Source: JAHBTB01 sp964451255
GTDB taxonomy: Bacteria; Armatimonadota; Fimbriimonadia; Fimbriimonadales; Fimbriimonadaceae
Assembly: GCA_964451255.1 (NCBI GenBank)
Contig: CAYVHL010000005.1
Span: forward strand, 98,800-162,799
DNA length: 64,000 bases
Direction of reading: 5' to 3'
A program made the translations under genes and the position numbers. Of this stretch, positions 34,123 to 41,638 are shown in pieces. Below the pieces are notes generated by a model that was not told where the DNA came from, searched no databases, and saw only the letters and a program-made list of their open reading frames with translations. Numbering within the stretch: the stretch's first letter is position 1; each line of letters starts with the position of its first letter.

Positions 34123-34151
34123 GAAGGGACTACCATGAGGGTAGTCCCTTC
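34123..34151 (+). terminator. Stem-loop after the DUF4139 gene
   Basis: A perfect 12-bp stem (34123-34134 with 34140-34151) with loop ATGAG, 15 bases after the stop. The following bases, AACCTGTTC, are only weakly T-rich. Confidence 0.7.
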
Positions 34152-34205
34152 AACCTGTTCGTCGAGTCACGGCCACACGGCGAGGCATGGGCCAGAATCA
34201 ACGGC

Positions 34206-34667
34206 ATGGCCTATTGGCTGATGAAGTCCGAGCCTTCCACTTATGGTATCGACGACCTGATCCGGAAGGGCGGCCCTGACCTGTGGGAGGGTTGCCGCAA
34301 CTACACGGTCAGGAACTTCTTTAGGGACTCGATGCAAGTGGGGGACATGGCTTTCTTCTATCACTCTGTCGCCGATCCGACTGGCGTGGTCGGCACGATG
34401 AAGATCGTCAGCGACGCCTACCCTGACCCCACCCAGTTCGACCCGAAGAGCCACTATTACGATCCCAAAGCGCCTGCGGACGGCTCAAGGTGGCTGACAC
34501 GTGATGTGGAGTTCGTCGAGAAGTTTCCCCGCTGTGTCACCCTCGCGGAGATGAAGTCGACTTCGGGTCTGGAGGACATGCTCGTCGTCCGGAAGGGGCA
34601 ACGGTTGAGCGTGATGCCGGTCAGCGAGAAGGAATGGAAGATCGTCTGCGAGCTAGCAAGACGATAG
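34206..34667 (+). CDS. EVE-domain protein
   Basis: A 153-residue single EVE (PUA-like) domain. It starts YWLMKSEPSTYGIDDL, followed by WEGCRNYTVRNFFRDSMQVGDMAFFYHS and VGTMKIVSDAYPDPTQFD, the standard family order. EVE domains bind modified DNA or RNA bases; stand-alone bacterial ones are usually housekeeping genes of unknown role, although the fold also occurs in defence proteins. The last 15 bases overlap the end of the gene on the other strand. Confidence 0.93.
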   Translation: MAYWLMKSEPSTYGIDDLIRKGGPDLWEGCRNYTVRNFFRDSMQVGDMAFFYHSVADPTGVVGTMKIVSDAYPDPTQFDPKSHYYDPKAPADGSRWLTRDVEFVEKFPRCVTLAEMKSTSGLEDMLVVRKGQRLSVMPVSEKEWKIVCELARR

Positions 34668-35177
34668 GATGTGGTCCCTGATCGTGCGGATAGGCGCGCC
34701 AGCGCCCAAGGCAATGGTGACTGCTTCTTTCACCTCTTCCGTCGGGGTGCTCGCCAGCGCAAACCGAATGGTAGTCAGGCCATCAAGAGCACCGCTTGCT
34801 TGGTGACGATTGCCCGACGGCATGCTCACGAAGCGAGCCCCGTCGGGAAACGGGGCTGACCAACCGGTGAGGACCCCGATCCCCCACCACCGGTGCCCCG
34901 TGCCTCGGATTTCCTTGCCAGCCTCCTCCCAGGCTTGTGCGACACCCGCTTGGTCGCCCGTGTAGAGCCAGTCCAAGTCGTGGCCGTCCCCAAGAACAGC
35001 GTCGACCACGCCGGGCGAGGCTCTCAGACACCGTGACGACGCGAACACATGGAACTTGACCCCCGTCCGCCTGGCGAACTCAAACATCGTGACCAACCGG
35101 GCCTGCTCGATGCCGAACCCCGATGTTGCCACCCACGGCGTTGAATCCAGATCCAGGCGGACGCAGATCGGGTTCAC
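34653..35177 (-). CDS. Polysaccharide-deacetylase-like protein, uncertain
   Basis: A 174-residue protein coupled to pgk by a four-base ATGA overlap. It begins PICVRLDLDSTPWVATSGFG and later has GDGHDLDWLYTG, an arrangement reminiscent of the NodB fold (Asp at the first strand, His-Asp later), and ends with PIRTIRDHILSS. The classical TFDDG and HxxxH motifs are not intact, so activity is doubtful. No signal peptide. The downstream end overlaps the convergent EVE gene by 15 bases. Real gene by coupling and length; function not assigned. Confidence 0.6.
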   Translation of the reverse strand: MNPICVRLDLDSTPWVATSGFGIEQARLVTMFEFARRTGVKFHVFASSRCLRASPGVVDAVLGDGHDLDWLYTGDQAGVAQAWEEAGKEIRGTGHRWWGIGVLTGWSAPFPDGARFVSMPSGNRHQASGALDGLTTIRFALASTPTEEVKEAVTIALGAGAPIRTIRDHILSSC

Positions 35178-36349
35178 TTGTCTTGTAACGCGGCAATACC
35201 GGGAAGATCGACCCCTTCGAGGAACTCTAGACTGGCTCCTCCACCCGTGCTGACGTGGGTCATCTTGTCGGCGAGGCCGAACTTCTCGACCGCCGCCGCA
35301 CTGTCACCCCCGCCGACGATCGTCGTCGCCGAACTGACGGCCAGGGCCTGTGCCACCGCCTTGGTTCCAGCAGCAAAGGCGTCGAACTCGAAGACGCCCA
35401 TCGGCCCGTTCAAAACCACCGTCCCAGCCAACGAGACCTCGTCGGCGAACGCTTTGCATGTCCTGGAGCCGATGTCCAGCCCCATTTGGCCGGATGGGAT
35501 GTGATCGGAGGTGACTTCGGTGGCTGGTGCGTCGGCCCGGAACTCCGGCGCGACGACTGTGTCAACAGGGAGCAGGATCTTGTCGCCGTGGTCGCGTAGA
35601 AGGCCCTTGCAGTAGTCGATGCTGTCTTCGTCTAACTTGGAAGTTCCGGTTTCCCAGCCCTTTGCTTTGAAGAACGTATAGGACATGGCTCCTCCGATGA
35701 CCAAGCGGTCGACCTTGGGCAGGAGGTTTTGGATCAACTTGATTTTGTCTGCCACTTTGACCCCGCCCATGATCGCCACAAAGGGTCTTCGTGGCTCGTC
35801 CACCGCCTTGCCGAGGTACTCGATCTCCTTTTCGATCAAGAAACCCGCTACTCCGGGCAAGATGTGCGCGACCCCTTCGGTGCTGGCATGGGCCCGGTGG
35901 GCCGTTCCGAACGCGTCGTTGACGAAGAGGTCGGCGAGCGAAGCAAGTTCCCTCGCGAACGCTGGGTCGTTCTTCTCCTCCTCAGGGTGGAACCGCACGT
36001 TCTCAAGTAGTAGGGCCTGACCGTCCGCGAGACTCTCTACCATGGCTGTCACCCTGGGCCCGACGCAATCTGGAGCGAGAGGTACGCCCTGCCCGAGGAG
36101 TTCGCTGAGCCTCGCGGCGACCGGCGCAAGTGTGAACTCGGGGGTCACCCCCTTCGGGCGTCCCAAATGGCTACAAAGGATCACCCTGCCGCCTTGTTCG
36201 AGGAGATACTTGATCGTCGGGAGCGAGGCCGTGATCCGGTTGTCGTCTGTGATCTTCCCGCCGCCAAGTGGGACGTTGAAGTCGCAGCGGACGAGGATAC
36301 GCTTTCCTCGCACGTCGATGTCGCGCACGGTCTTTTTCGAAAGGGCCAT
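35174..36349 (-). CDS. pgk: Phosphoglycerate kinase
   Basis: A 391-residue glycolytic enzyme. Signature RILVRCDFNVPL at residues 17-28 and the substrate-site HLGRPKG follow; then LLENVRFHPEE, FVNDAFGTAHRAHAS, GGVKVADKIKLI, and the nucleotide-site loop VGGGDSAAAVEKFG with STGGGASLEFLEG. Length is standard for bacteria. The downstream deacetylase-like gene overlaps by four bases. There is a 66-base gap to the upstream DUF5658 gene. Confidence 0.97.
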   Translation of the reverse strand: MALSKKTVRDIDVRGKRILVRCDFNVPLGGGKITDDNRITASLPTIKYLLEQGGRVILCSHLGRPKGVTPEFTLAPVAARLSELLGQGVPLAPDCVGPRVTAMVESLADGQALLLENVRFHPEEEKNDPAFARELASLADLFVNDAFGTAHRAHASTEGVAHILPGVAGFLIEKEIEYLGKAVDEPRRPFVAIMGGVKVADKIKLIQNLLPKVDRLVIGGAMSYTFFKAKGWETGTSKLDEDSIDYCKGLLRDHGDKILLPVDTVVAPEFRADAPATEVTSDHIPSGQMGLDIGSRTCKAFADEVSLAGTVVLNGPMGVFEFDAFAAGTKAVAQALAVSSATTIVGGGDSAAAVEKFGLADKMTHVSTGGGASLEFLEGVDLPGIAALQDK

Positions 36350-36415
36350 AGACTGCCAGATAGTACCGACGCAAAGGTATGGGCAAGCCCGAAGGGACCA
36401 TGACCTGCAAAGAGG

Positions 36416-36754
36416 CTAAACGGATCGACCCGAAGCCGCGAAGAACCACGCGACCCAGATGAAGAGATAGACAGCCGCGCCCAAAATGGACGCCTGGCGG
36501 ACAAACTTCAGGTTGATCTTCGCATGGCGCGACATCACAAACCATGCTGCCGCGAGCGTGAACCCCTTGACGACGACGAACAGCCATTCGCTCCGCTCGA
36601 TCAGGGGGCGCATGATCGGGTTGAGTTCGACAATCTGTCCGTTGGCATGCAATACGGCGGTGGCTACGAGGTCGACGAGCCCGACGAGCAACAGAAGGGC
36701 AAGAGCCCTCGTCGGGAACACTCGGTAGAAGAACTGTCGCACCGCTTGGTTCAT
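36416..36754 (-). CDS. DUF5658-family membrane protein
   Basis: A 112-residue membrane protein with three hydrophobic helices (ALALLLLVGLVDLVATAVL; EWLFVVVKGFTLAAAWFVM; ASILGAAVYLFIWVAWFFA). The segment between helices, GQIVELNPIMRPLIERSE, is the DUF5658 hallmark (conserved E-x-N-P). Function is unknown. Its start overlaps the stop of dacB by four bases, so it is co-translated with the peptidoglycan carboxypeptidase. Confidence 0.75.
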   Translation of the reverse strand: MNQAVRQFFYRVFPTRALALLLLVGLVDLVATAVLHANGQIVELNPIMRPLIERSEWLFVVVKGFTLAAAWFVMSRHAKINLKFVRQASILGAAVYLFIWVAWFFAASGRSV

Positions 36755-38016
36755 GTTTGTTTCCTGACTTCAAGAAGTGTGCTTACGATCTTGTCTTGCA
36801 GGGCATGGACCTTTGAGCTCGAAACCAACGTGTGGTTGAAAACGATCGAAAAGGTCCATCTGCTTGCGGATTCGGGCCACAAATATCCGGAAAGGGAAGA
36901 CACCTCGTCAAGCGAACCCGTTTTTGCGGCGACCGGCTTTCCTGCCAGTCTGCTCTTGAGCGTCCCGTCCCCCGGTTTGGGCAACGAGTCCCGAAAGATC
37001 TTCGCGTACTCCTTGGTTTGAACTGTACGCAAGACCCGTGCCAATAGGTGGGCGGTCACGAGGTTGTGACGGCTCAGTCCACTCCCGTCGACGGTGTGCG
37101 CTTCGTCTTCAGTCGCGTTCACATAGCCCTTGAGGAACCGACCCATGGCTGGTCCGGCGCTTTCGTATCCGAATGGCTGCGTCCTCTGGCCCAGTTCCCA
37201 GTCACGATAGGCGGCCGCAAGGAAGATGTGTTCGGCAAGGTGGTTGTCGCTTGGCTTCAGGCAATCTGGCAGTATCTGGGATAGCGACCGACTCATCAGC
37301 GCGACGTCTGGGCCCCGGTCGGGGGTCGTGTCGGAGCGACCGGCGTAAACCCCGCCGATCAAGGCGCAAGCAGAACCAATGGGATCCGGTTGGGCGAAGG
37401 TGTCGAGGACCGTCCGCTTATCCGGAAGCTTTCCACGCACGGTGAGGAGGTGTCGGTCAAGGTCGAGGCTGACCCGGGCGTCCCCTTGACCCTTGATGTA
37501 TCGGACATTCACCCCCAAAGCGTCGAGAAGAGGCACGAGCTTTCCTCCTTCGGCATCCAATTCAAAGCCAGCCCGGTCGAAACAGAATCCGGCTGGTCGG
37601 GCGGCATACCGGTTCGCCAGGTCGCCTTCTTCCCATCCGTCGGGATAGTCTTGGCCGAAAGGGGCGTTGACGACAACCGGTGTCTTCGACTTCAGGCCGA
37701 GCTTCTGTGCGACTATCGTCAGATCCGAAGCTGTGAGCGTTGGATCGCCCGTGGCCTTCACCACGCATCGATCCCCCTCGTTCCAAAATCTCGTCTCCCA
37801 CTTGAAATCGGGGCCGAGTGTGTCCAGGGCCATCGCGGCGGTCAAGATCTTCTCGTTGCTAGCGGGCATAAGCCGGAGGTCTGCGTTGTGTTCGTAGACC
37901 ACCTTGCCTCTGTCGTCCAACACACAGACTCCCACAGCGGCGCCGCGCAGGTCCGGCGATGCAAGTAGGGAATCGATCTGTGATTGCCAACTAAGAGCCA
38001 AGGCCACAAGGAACAT
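36751..38016 (-). CDS. dacB: D-alanyl-D-alanine carboxypeptidase/endopeptidase (PBP4, S13)
   Basis: About 421 residues, exported by an N-terminal hydrophobic stretch. It trims or cuts peptidoglycan cross-links. The catalytic SxxK is PASNEKILTAAMAL (near residue 53), the SxN motif is KPSDNHLAEHIFLAA, and the KTG triad is AAKTGSLDEVSSLSGYL. The insertion between SxxK and SxN that is typical of PBP4 is present but compact. The ATG at 38014-38016 is chosen; a GTG at 38034 is possible. Followed by a coupled DUF5658 gene. Confidence 0.93.
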   Translation of the reverse strand: MFLVALALSWQSQIDSLLASPDLRGAAVGVCVLDDRGKVVYEHNADLRLMPASNEKILTAAMALDTLGPDFKWETRFWNEGDRCVVKATGDPTLTASDLTIVAQKLGLKSKTPVVVNAPFGQDYPDGWEEGDLANRYAARPAGFCFDRAGFELDAEGGKLVPLLDALGVNVRYIKGQGDARVSLDLDRHLLTVRGKLPDKRTVLDTFAQPDPIGSACALIGGVYAGRSDTTPDRGPDVALMSRSLSQILPDCLKPSDNHLAEHIFLAAAYRDWELGQRTQPFGYESAGPAMGRFLKGYVNATEDEAHTVDGSGLSRHNLVTAHLLARVLRTVQTKEYAKIFRDSLPKPGDGTLKSRLAGKPVAAKTGSLDEVSSLSGYLWPESASRWTFSIVFNHTLVSSSKVHALQDKIVSTLLEVRKQT

Positions 38017-38063
38017 GGCTTCTATTTTGCACACTCACCTCTGTCGCAAGGGGTGAGCCGCGA

Positions 38064-38552
38064 TCAAGGATGCACAGATCGTTGAAGGGATACGACTTCG
38101 AAGGCGTCCGTCGCGCCCCACCGACCGGCAGGGAAGGCAATCCGCCTAAGTTCCTCGAACCCAAGCCTTTTGTAATAGGGCACGAGACGTCCGTGGTCCA
38201 CTGCGTCGAGTCGAAGCCAAGCGAGGCCTTCTGTCCGGGCTAACCTTTCAGCGTCGTAGATCAAGGCCTCACCCAACCCGCCGCCCTGGAAAGCGGGTGC
38301 CACGGCAAGCAACGAGATCTTGAGCGCGTCGAGATGAACAGACAGGGTCAGCACGGCTGCTAATTGGCTCTCCACTGTTAACGTCATGACCCGGTCCTGC
38401 GAGTGCGTCTGCACGTAGGATCCTGGGCCAAGGCGGTCATCGGGAAAGAGCCCGCGTCTCAGCCGGTTGGCCTCGTTGACGACATGTTCAACTTCGGCGA
38501 GTTCTTCACAGGCGAGCGACGACACGGGGCGAATGCTCAGGGTCCTACTCAA
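38064..38552 (-). CDS. GNAT-family acetyltransferase
   Basis: A 162-residue GNAT domain. The acetyl-CoA motif A is ISLLAVAPAFQGGGLGEALIYDAERLA, and motif B includes WLRLDAVDHGRLVPYYKRLGFEE. The substrate is unknown. It is the last gene in the short tatA-tatA-329 aa-GNAT run, with a 6-base gap to the preceding gene. Confidence 0.85.
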   Translation of the reverse strand: MSRTLSIRPVSSLACEELAEVEHVVNEANRLRRGLFPDDRLGPGSYVQTHSQDRVMTLTVESQLAAVLTLSVHLDALKISLLAVAPAFQGGGLGEALIYDAERLARTEGLAWLRLDAVDHGRLVPYYKRLGFEELRRIAFPAGRWGATDAFEVVSLQRSVHP

Positions 38553-38558
38553 CCGCGT

Positions 38559-39548
38559 TTAGTCTTCCTCCGGAAAGACGGGCTCAAGCACGTGGTCTGA
38601 GGCGTGGGAGGAGATGTCGTCGGCCATATGCGATGCGAAGGCGCGAAGGAGCGGTTCAGGATCGTGCTCCGCCATGCGCCGCAATCGCGTGACAACCGCC
38701 TCCCGAGTTGACGGCAGCCACTCCACCAAGTGGAACACGGCATGGGCGGCGCTCCGCCTTCCGACCTTGCTGGGCGCCTCCAGGCAACTGATCAGGGCGT
38801 CAGCGGCCTCCTCTGTGCAGACGTGCCCACCGAGCACGACACCAGCCTTGTAGGCCGTCCTGGCGTAATCGTCCGGTGCGTGGAAGACGAAGTCCCTCAT
38901 CGCGGCCACTGCATCCGTCTGCGAATCAGGCGTCGGACAGAACGACGGCAGATCTTCGAACATGTCGAGGACGCACCACTGCGCCACCCTGCGTCCCGGG
39001 TGACGGGAGTCGCGCAACGTGTAAACAAGGGCCGGTCCAAACAGGCCGGAACTCGCGTGGGTCTCAATTTCGATCCGGGCCTCGTTCGCGACGTCTCGGT
39101 CGTGGCAAAACAGGAGGCAAACCCACTCGGCAGGTCCAAAATCCTTGATCGACCCATGAAAACGGGTCTCAAGCATGAGAGTCTCGGTGATTGCGTCCAT
39201 CCGCTCGAAATAGGGTGTGCAACCATCCCGGAGCGCCTCGAGCATTTCCGTCACCGTCTCGCCACGGGCTTCGTTCCACAGTCTTAGAGAACGGCCGAAG
39301 ATTCCCGCGTCAGTCTCGGCGACTTCGACCTCCAACGTCTCACCGAATACGGTGAGCGACGTCCGTCCCTTCCAGGCGTCGGCCGGGACATGATAATCCA
39401 CGCTGACGGCATGTGGGGGCCAGTGAAAGGCGACCCGGTGATTTGGGGGGTCGACGTCGGTGCCCCCGCGCCTGGCGACGGCGGCGGCAATAAACGAGTC
39501 CAACCTACGGACGACGTCGTCGGCGGTCAGGGTCGATCCCGGCGACAT
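38559..39548 (-). CDS. Hypothetical protein with helical-repeat C-terminus
   Basis: A 329-residue soluble protein without signal or membrane helices. The first half has alternating beta pattern (SVDYHVPADAWKGRTSLTVFG). The second half is helical and looks like HEAT-type repeats (GVVLGGHVCTEEAADALISC, RRSAAHAVFHLVEWLPSTREA, RRMAEHDPEPLLRAFASHMA). I recognise no family. It lies between tatA and a GNAT gene with 6-base gaps, so it is transcribed with the Tat genes. Confidence 0.6.
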   Translation of the reverse strand: MSPGSTLTADDVVRRLDSFIAAAVARRGGTDVDPPNHRVAFHWPPHAVSVDYHVPADAWKGRTSLTVFGETLEVEVAETDAGIFGRSLRLWNEARGETVTEMLEALRDGCTPYFERMDAITETLMLETRFHGSIKDFGPAEWVCLLFCHDRDVANEARIEIETHASSGLFGPALVYTLRDSRHPGRRVAQWCVLDMFEDLPSFCPTPDSQTDAVAAMRDFVFHAPDDYARTAYKAGVVLGGHVCTEEAADALISCLEAPSKVGRRSAAHAVFHLVEWLPSTREAVVTRLRRMAEHDPEPLLRAFASHMADDISSHASDHVLEPVFPEED

Positions 39549-39554
39549 AGGCGG

Positions 39555-39845
39555 TTACGACTTGGTCGCAGGCTCGTCCTTGCCAGATGTCTCTTCCTTG
39601 GGCAAAGTCTGGGCTTCGACCGACTTGGCTTCCGATGCCTTAGACCAGTCGTCGTCCATGTCGTGCATCGAACGGTTCATCGCGTCCTTACCTTCTTCCA
39701 GCCCCGCTTTGAATTCGCCCATGCCACGACCGAGGCCGCGCATCAACTGAGGGATCTTCGCGCCGCCAAAAAGAACCAGGATGATGACCCCCACGATCAT
39801 GAGGTCTTGGCCGGAGAGAAACGCGATTAGGTCTGTGATCTGCAT
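39555..39845 (-). CDS. tatA: TatA/E-family twin-arginine translocase subunit (long form)
   Basis: A 96-residue protein: short N-terminus, one transmembrane helix (LMIVGVIILVLFGGAKIPQLM), the FGGAKIPQLMRGLGRGMGEFK amphipathic helix with its hinge Gly, then a charged acidic tail rich in Lys, Glu and Asp. It forms the Tat pore with TatC. The N-terminal 47 residues are nearly identical to the shorter neighbour starting at 40043, from which it is separated by nine bases; the tails differ. Confidence 0.95.
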   Translation of the reverse strand: MQITDLIAFLSGQDLMIVGVIILVLFGGAKIPQLMRGLGRGMGEFKAGLEEGKDAMNRSMHDMDDDWSKASEAKSVEAQTLPKEETSGKDEPATKS

Positions 39846-39854
39846 TTTGTCTGT

Positions 39855-40043
39855 TTACCTGCGCAACGTCTCGTCGAGGGCTTGCTTGCCTTCATCCACG
39901 CCCGCTTTGAATTCGCCCATGCCACGACCGAGGCCGCGCATCAGCTGAGGGATCTTTGCGCCGCCGAACAATACCAAAACGATTATCCCGACGACCATCA
40001 GTTCTTGGCCCGAGAGAAACGCGAGGAGATCCGTGGGACGCAT
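39855..40043 (-). CDS. tatA: TatA-family translocase subunit (short form)
   Basis: A 62-residue TatA with the same start as the neighbouring gene (FLSGQELMVVGIIVLVLFGG, then the AKIPQLMRGLGRGMGEFKAG helix) and a tail of only about 15 residues. A tandem duplicate is the natural reading. First gene of the downstream run on the minus strand. No tatC is present in the window. The exported protein at 3.3 kb carries a Tat signal. Confidence 0.93.
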   Translation of the reverse strand: MRPTDLLAFLSGQELMVVGIIVLVLFGGAKIPQLMRGLGRGMGEFKAGVDEGKQALDETLRR

Positions 40044-40140
40044 GGCTGTTCCTTATTATACGGGGCAATCCGACTCGTCAGGCCCGAATGTCCGAGACGC
40101 GCAGGGTACGTCGAAGTTTGGAGGGGGCACGAAATCCAGG

Positions 40141-40941
40141 CTAATTGCCGGATCCTCCTGAGTTGATCTTGACTTTGACACCGTTACCCAGATCCACCGA
40201 CTTCTGGATCTCGACCCCGTCCTTGCTTCCGCTCTTCTCGGAAACGGACTTGCCGTTCACCTTGACCCCGCCTGAACTGTCGTCGATATCGATGTTGAAG
40301 TCGCTGTCGCTGATCGGCGAATGTCCGTCTCGTGTCTTGAACATGTCCGACTCGCCTGAAACTGTGAATGTGAACCACTTTCGTTCTTGGCCGAACATTC
40401 TGGGTGGCTTGGCGGTCGTGTCCTTATCGTAAACGCCGTGGTTGTTCGCCCTGGTCTCAGGCGTCTCGAAGAGCATGATGGTCGTGTCGGGGTCTTTGAC
40501 TTCTTCCGGCTTCCTGCCCGCAAGCTGCTCGTTGTACGCGATACCGGTGGTGCTGTCCCCCCAGGTGCATTCAAAAGTCTGCCCAGGTTTGGCGAACTTG
40601 AGCCACTGTTGCACCCGCTCGTCTTCTTTCTTGTTGTCCATCATCTTGTCGTAGATCTTCTGATAGAACTCTTCCGTGTCGGTCTGCCAGGTTCTCGCGG
40701 GAGGATAGACGCCGTTTTTCTTAGCGTAGGCGCTGATGCTCGCACGGGCGAATTCGAAGTTCATGATGCATCCGGCAGATTTCATCCCCGTGTTGAACAC
40801 GGAGTACCCGAGCCCGCCCAAACCGATCAGGGCGATGCAACAGAAGCCCACGATGACCACGGCGATCCACATCAGCGGGTTCGTGGTCTTCCTGGGCTGC
40901 TGGGACTGAATGGTCTCGAAAGGCGGGGGAGTCTGCGCCAT
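40141..40941 (-). CDS. Membrane-anchored prepilin-like or DUF-type protein
   Basis: A 266-residue protein with a Pro/Gln-rich cytoplasmic N-terminus, a helix (LMWIAVVIVGFCCIALIGLGGLGYSVF, about residues 23-49) and a large outside domain. The segment GIAYNEQLAGRKPEEVKDPD followed by TIMLFETPE resembles the late part of DUF1559-type prepilins, but no prepilin cleavage site is seen. The C-terminal 60 residues are an Asp/Ser/Gly/Lys-rich tail (DDSSGGVKVNGKSVSEKSGS). A start further upstream is in frame with an antisense-looking frame, so the ATG at 40939-40941 is used. Confidence 0.7.
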   Translation of the reverse strand: MAQTPPPFETIQSQQPRKTTNPLMWIAVVIVGFCCIALIGLGGLGYSVFNTGMKSAGCIMNFEFARASISAYAKKNGVYPPARTWQTDTEEFYQKIYDKMMDNKKEDERVQQWLKFAKPGQTFECTWGDSTTGIAYNEQLAGRKPEEVKDPDTTIMLFETPETRANNHGVYDKDTTAKPPRMFGQERKWFTFTVSGESDMFKTRDGHSPISDSDFNIDIDDSSGGVKVNGKSVSEKSGSKDGVEIQKSVDLGNGVKVKINSGGSGN

Positions 40942-41017
40942 CAACCGACTATACCGGCACCTGCTAGACTCGGTTGCAAGCCTCAGAACCGGGTCTGGGC
41001 CCGGTCGAACGCCTACT

Positions 41018-41473
41018 ATGTCGATGATCTCTGGTGACGAGAGAAGGGCCAGAAACCGCTTGCTCCGCGGATACCTTCGACGCCTTGGGCCCGAGGCGCG
41101 ACGCCGGGCGGCCCGTGCCGCCGTGTCGGCCGTGGCGGCCGGGGAGAGACTTGGCCTTTCGGACGAAGGTCTCATGGTCTTGCGAGAGGCGGCAGAGCTT
41201 TGGCCACACACCGCGTCGGTCAGGGAAGAGGCCCTTCGGGAAGGGCCGTGGCTCGGCGCCGCGGTCATGCTCCTTGGCCTTGTGGCAATGCGCGAACACG
41301 GGCCCGAGTGTGAAGTCGTCGCCTTGGCCTGGGCTCTCGATTTCGCCAGACGACCGGGTGAAATGAGCGCTCCCCCTTCTCTGAAGAGGTCCGCCTGGAT
41401 GCCGGCGGTCGTGGCCGCGTTCGAGTCTATCGACCCACTCATCCAGCCGTTGGCAACAAACGAAGAGAAATAG
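41018..41473 (+). CDS. Hypothetical Arg/Ala-rich protein
   Basis: A 151-residue frame starting at the ATG at 41018, with a basic helical N-terminal half (SGDERRARNRLLRGYLRRLG) and a central hydrophobic stretch (PWLGAAVMLLGLVAM). Two other long frames cross this region on the minus strand, so the coding strand is not fully certain; this one is favoured because it begins just outside the 40141-40941 gene and its predicted helices are coherent. No family recognised. Confidence 0.45.
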   Translation: MSMISGDERRARNRLLRGYLRRLGPEARRRAARAAVSAVAAGERLGLSDEGLMVLREAAELWPHTASVREEALREGPWLGAAVMLLGLVAMREHGPECEVVALAWALDFARRPGEMSAPPSLKRSAWMPAVVAAFESIDPLIQPLATNEEK

Positions 41474-41638
41474 ACGGCCTTCGCAGATGCATGGAACACT
41501 TGCCTTCCAATGAATCACGGTGACTAATAATGTGTTGTTATTTTGATCATTATGTTCAAACAAGCGGAATGTATAGGCAAATGTTGTCGGGATATTTGAA
41601 AAAAATTAGGCGTAGTATCCAATCAGAGGTCAAGCTGA

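Noticed and set aside
40964..41563. 199-codon minus-strand frame overlapping 41018-41473
   Set aside because: Arg/His-rich with no structure; the plus-strand frame is slightly more convincing, although neither is certain.
41521..41620. Promoter boxes (TTGATC, TTGAAA, TATAGG, TAGTAT) before metY
   Set aside because: None of the pairs has acceptable spacing (11 or 23 bases).
41474..41638. Possible SAM riboswitch before metY
   Set aside because: No S-box core or other SAM-riboswitch consensus is visible; only AT-rich leader. A covariance-model search would decide.
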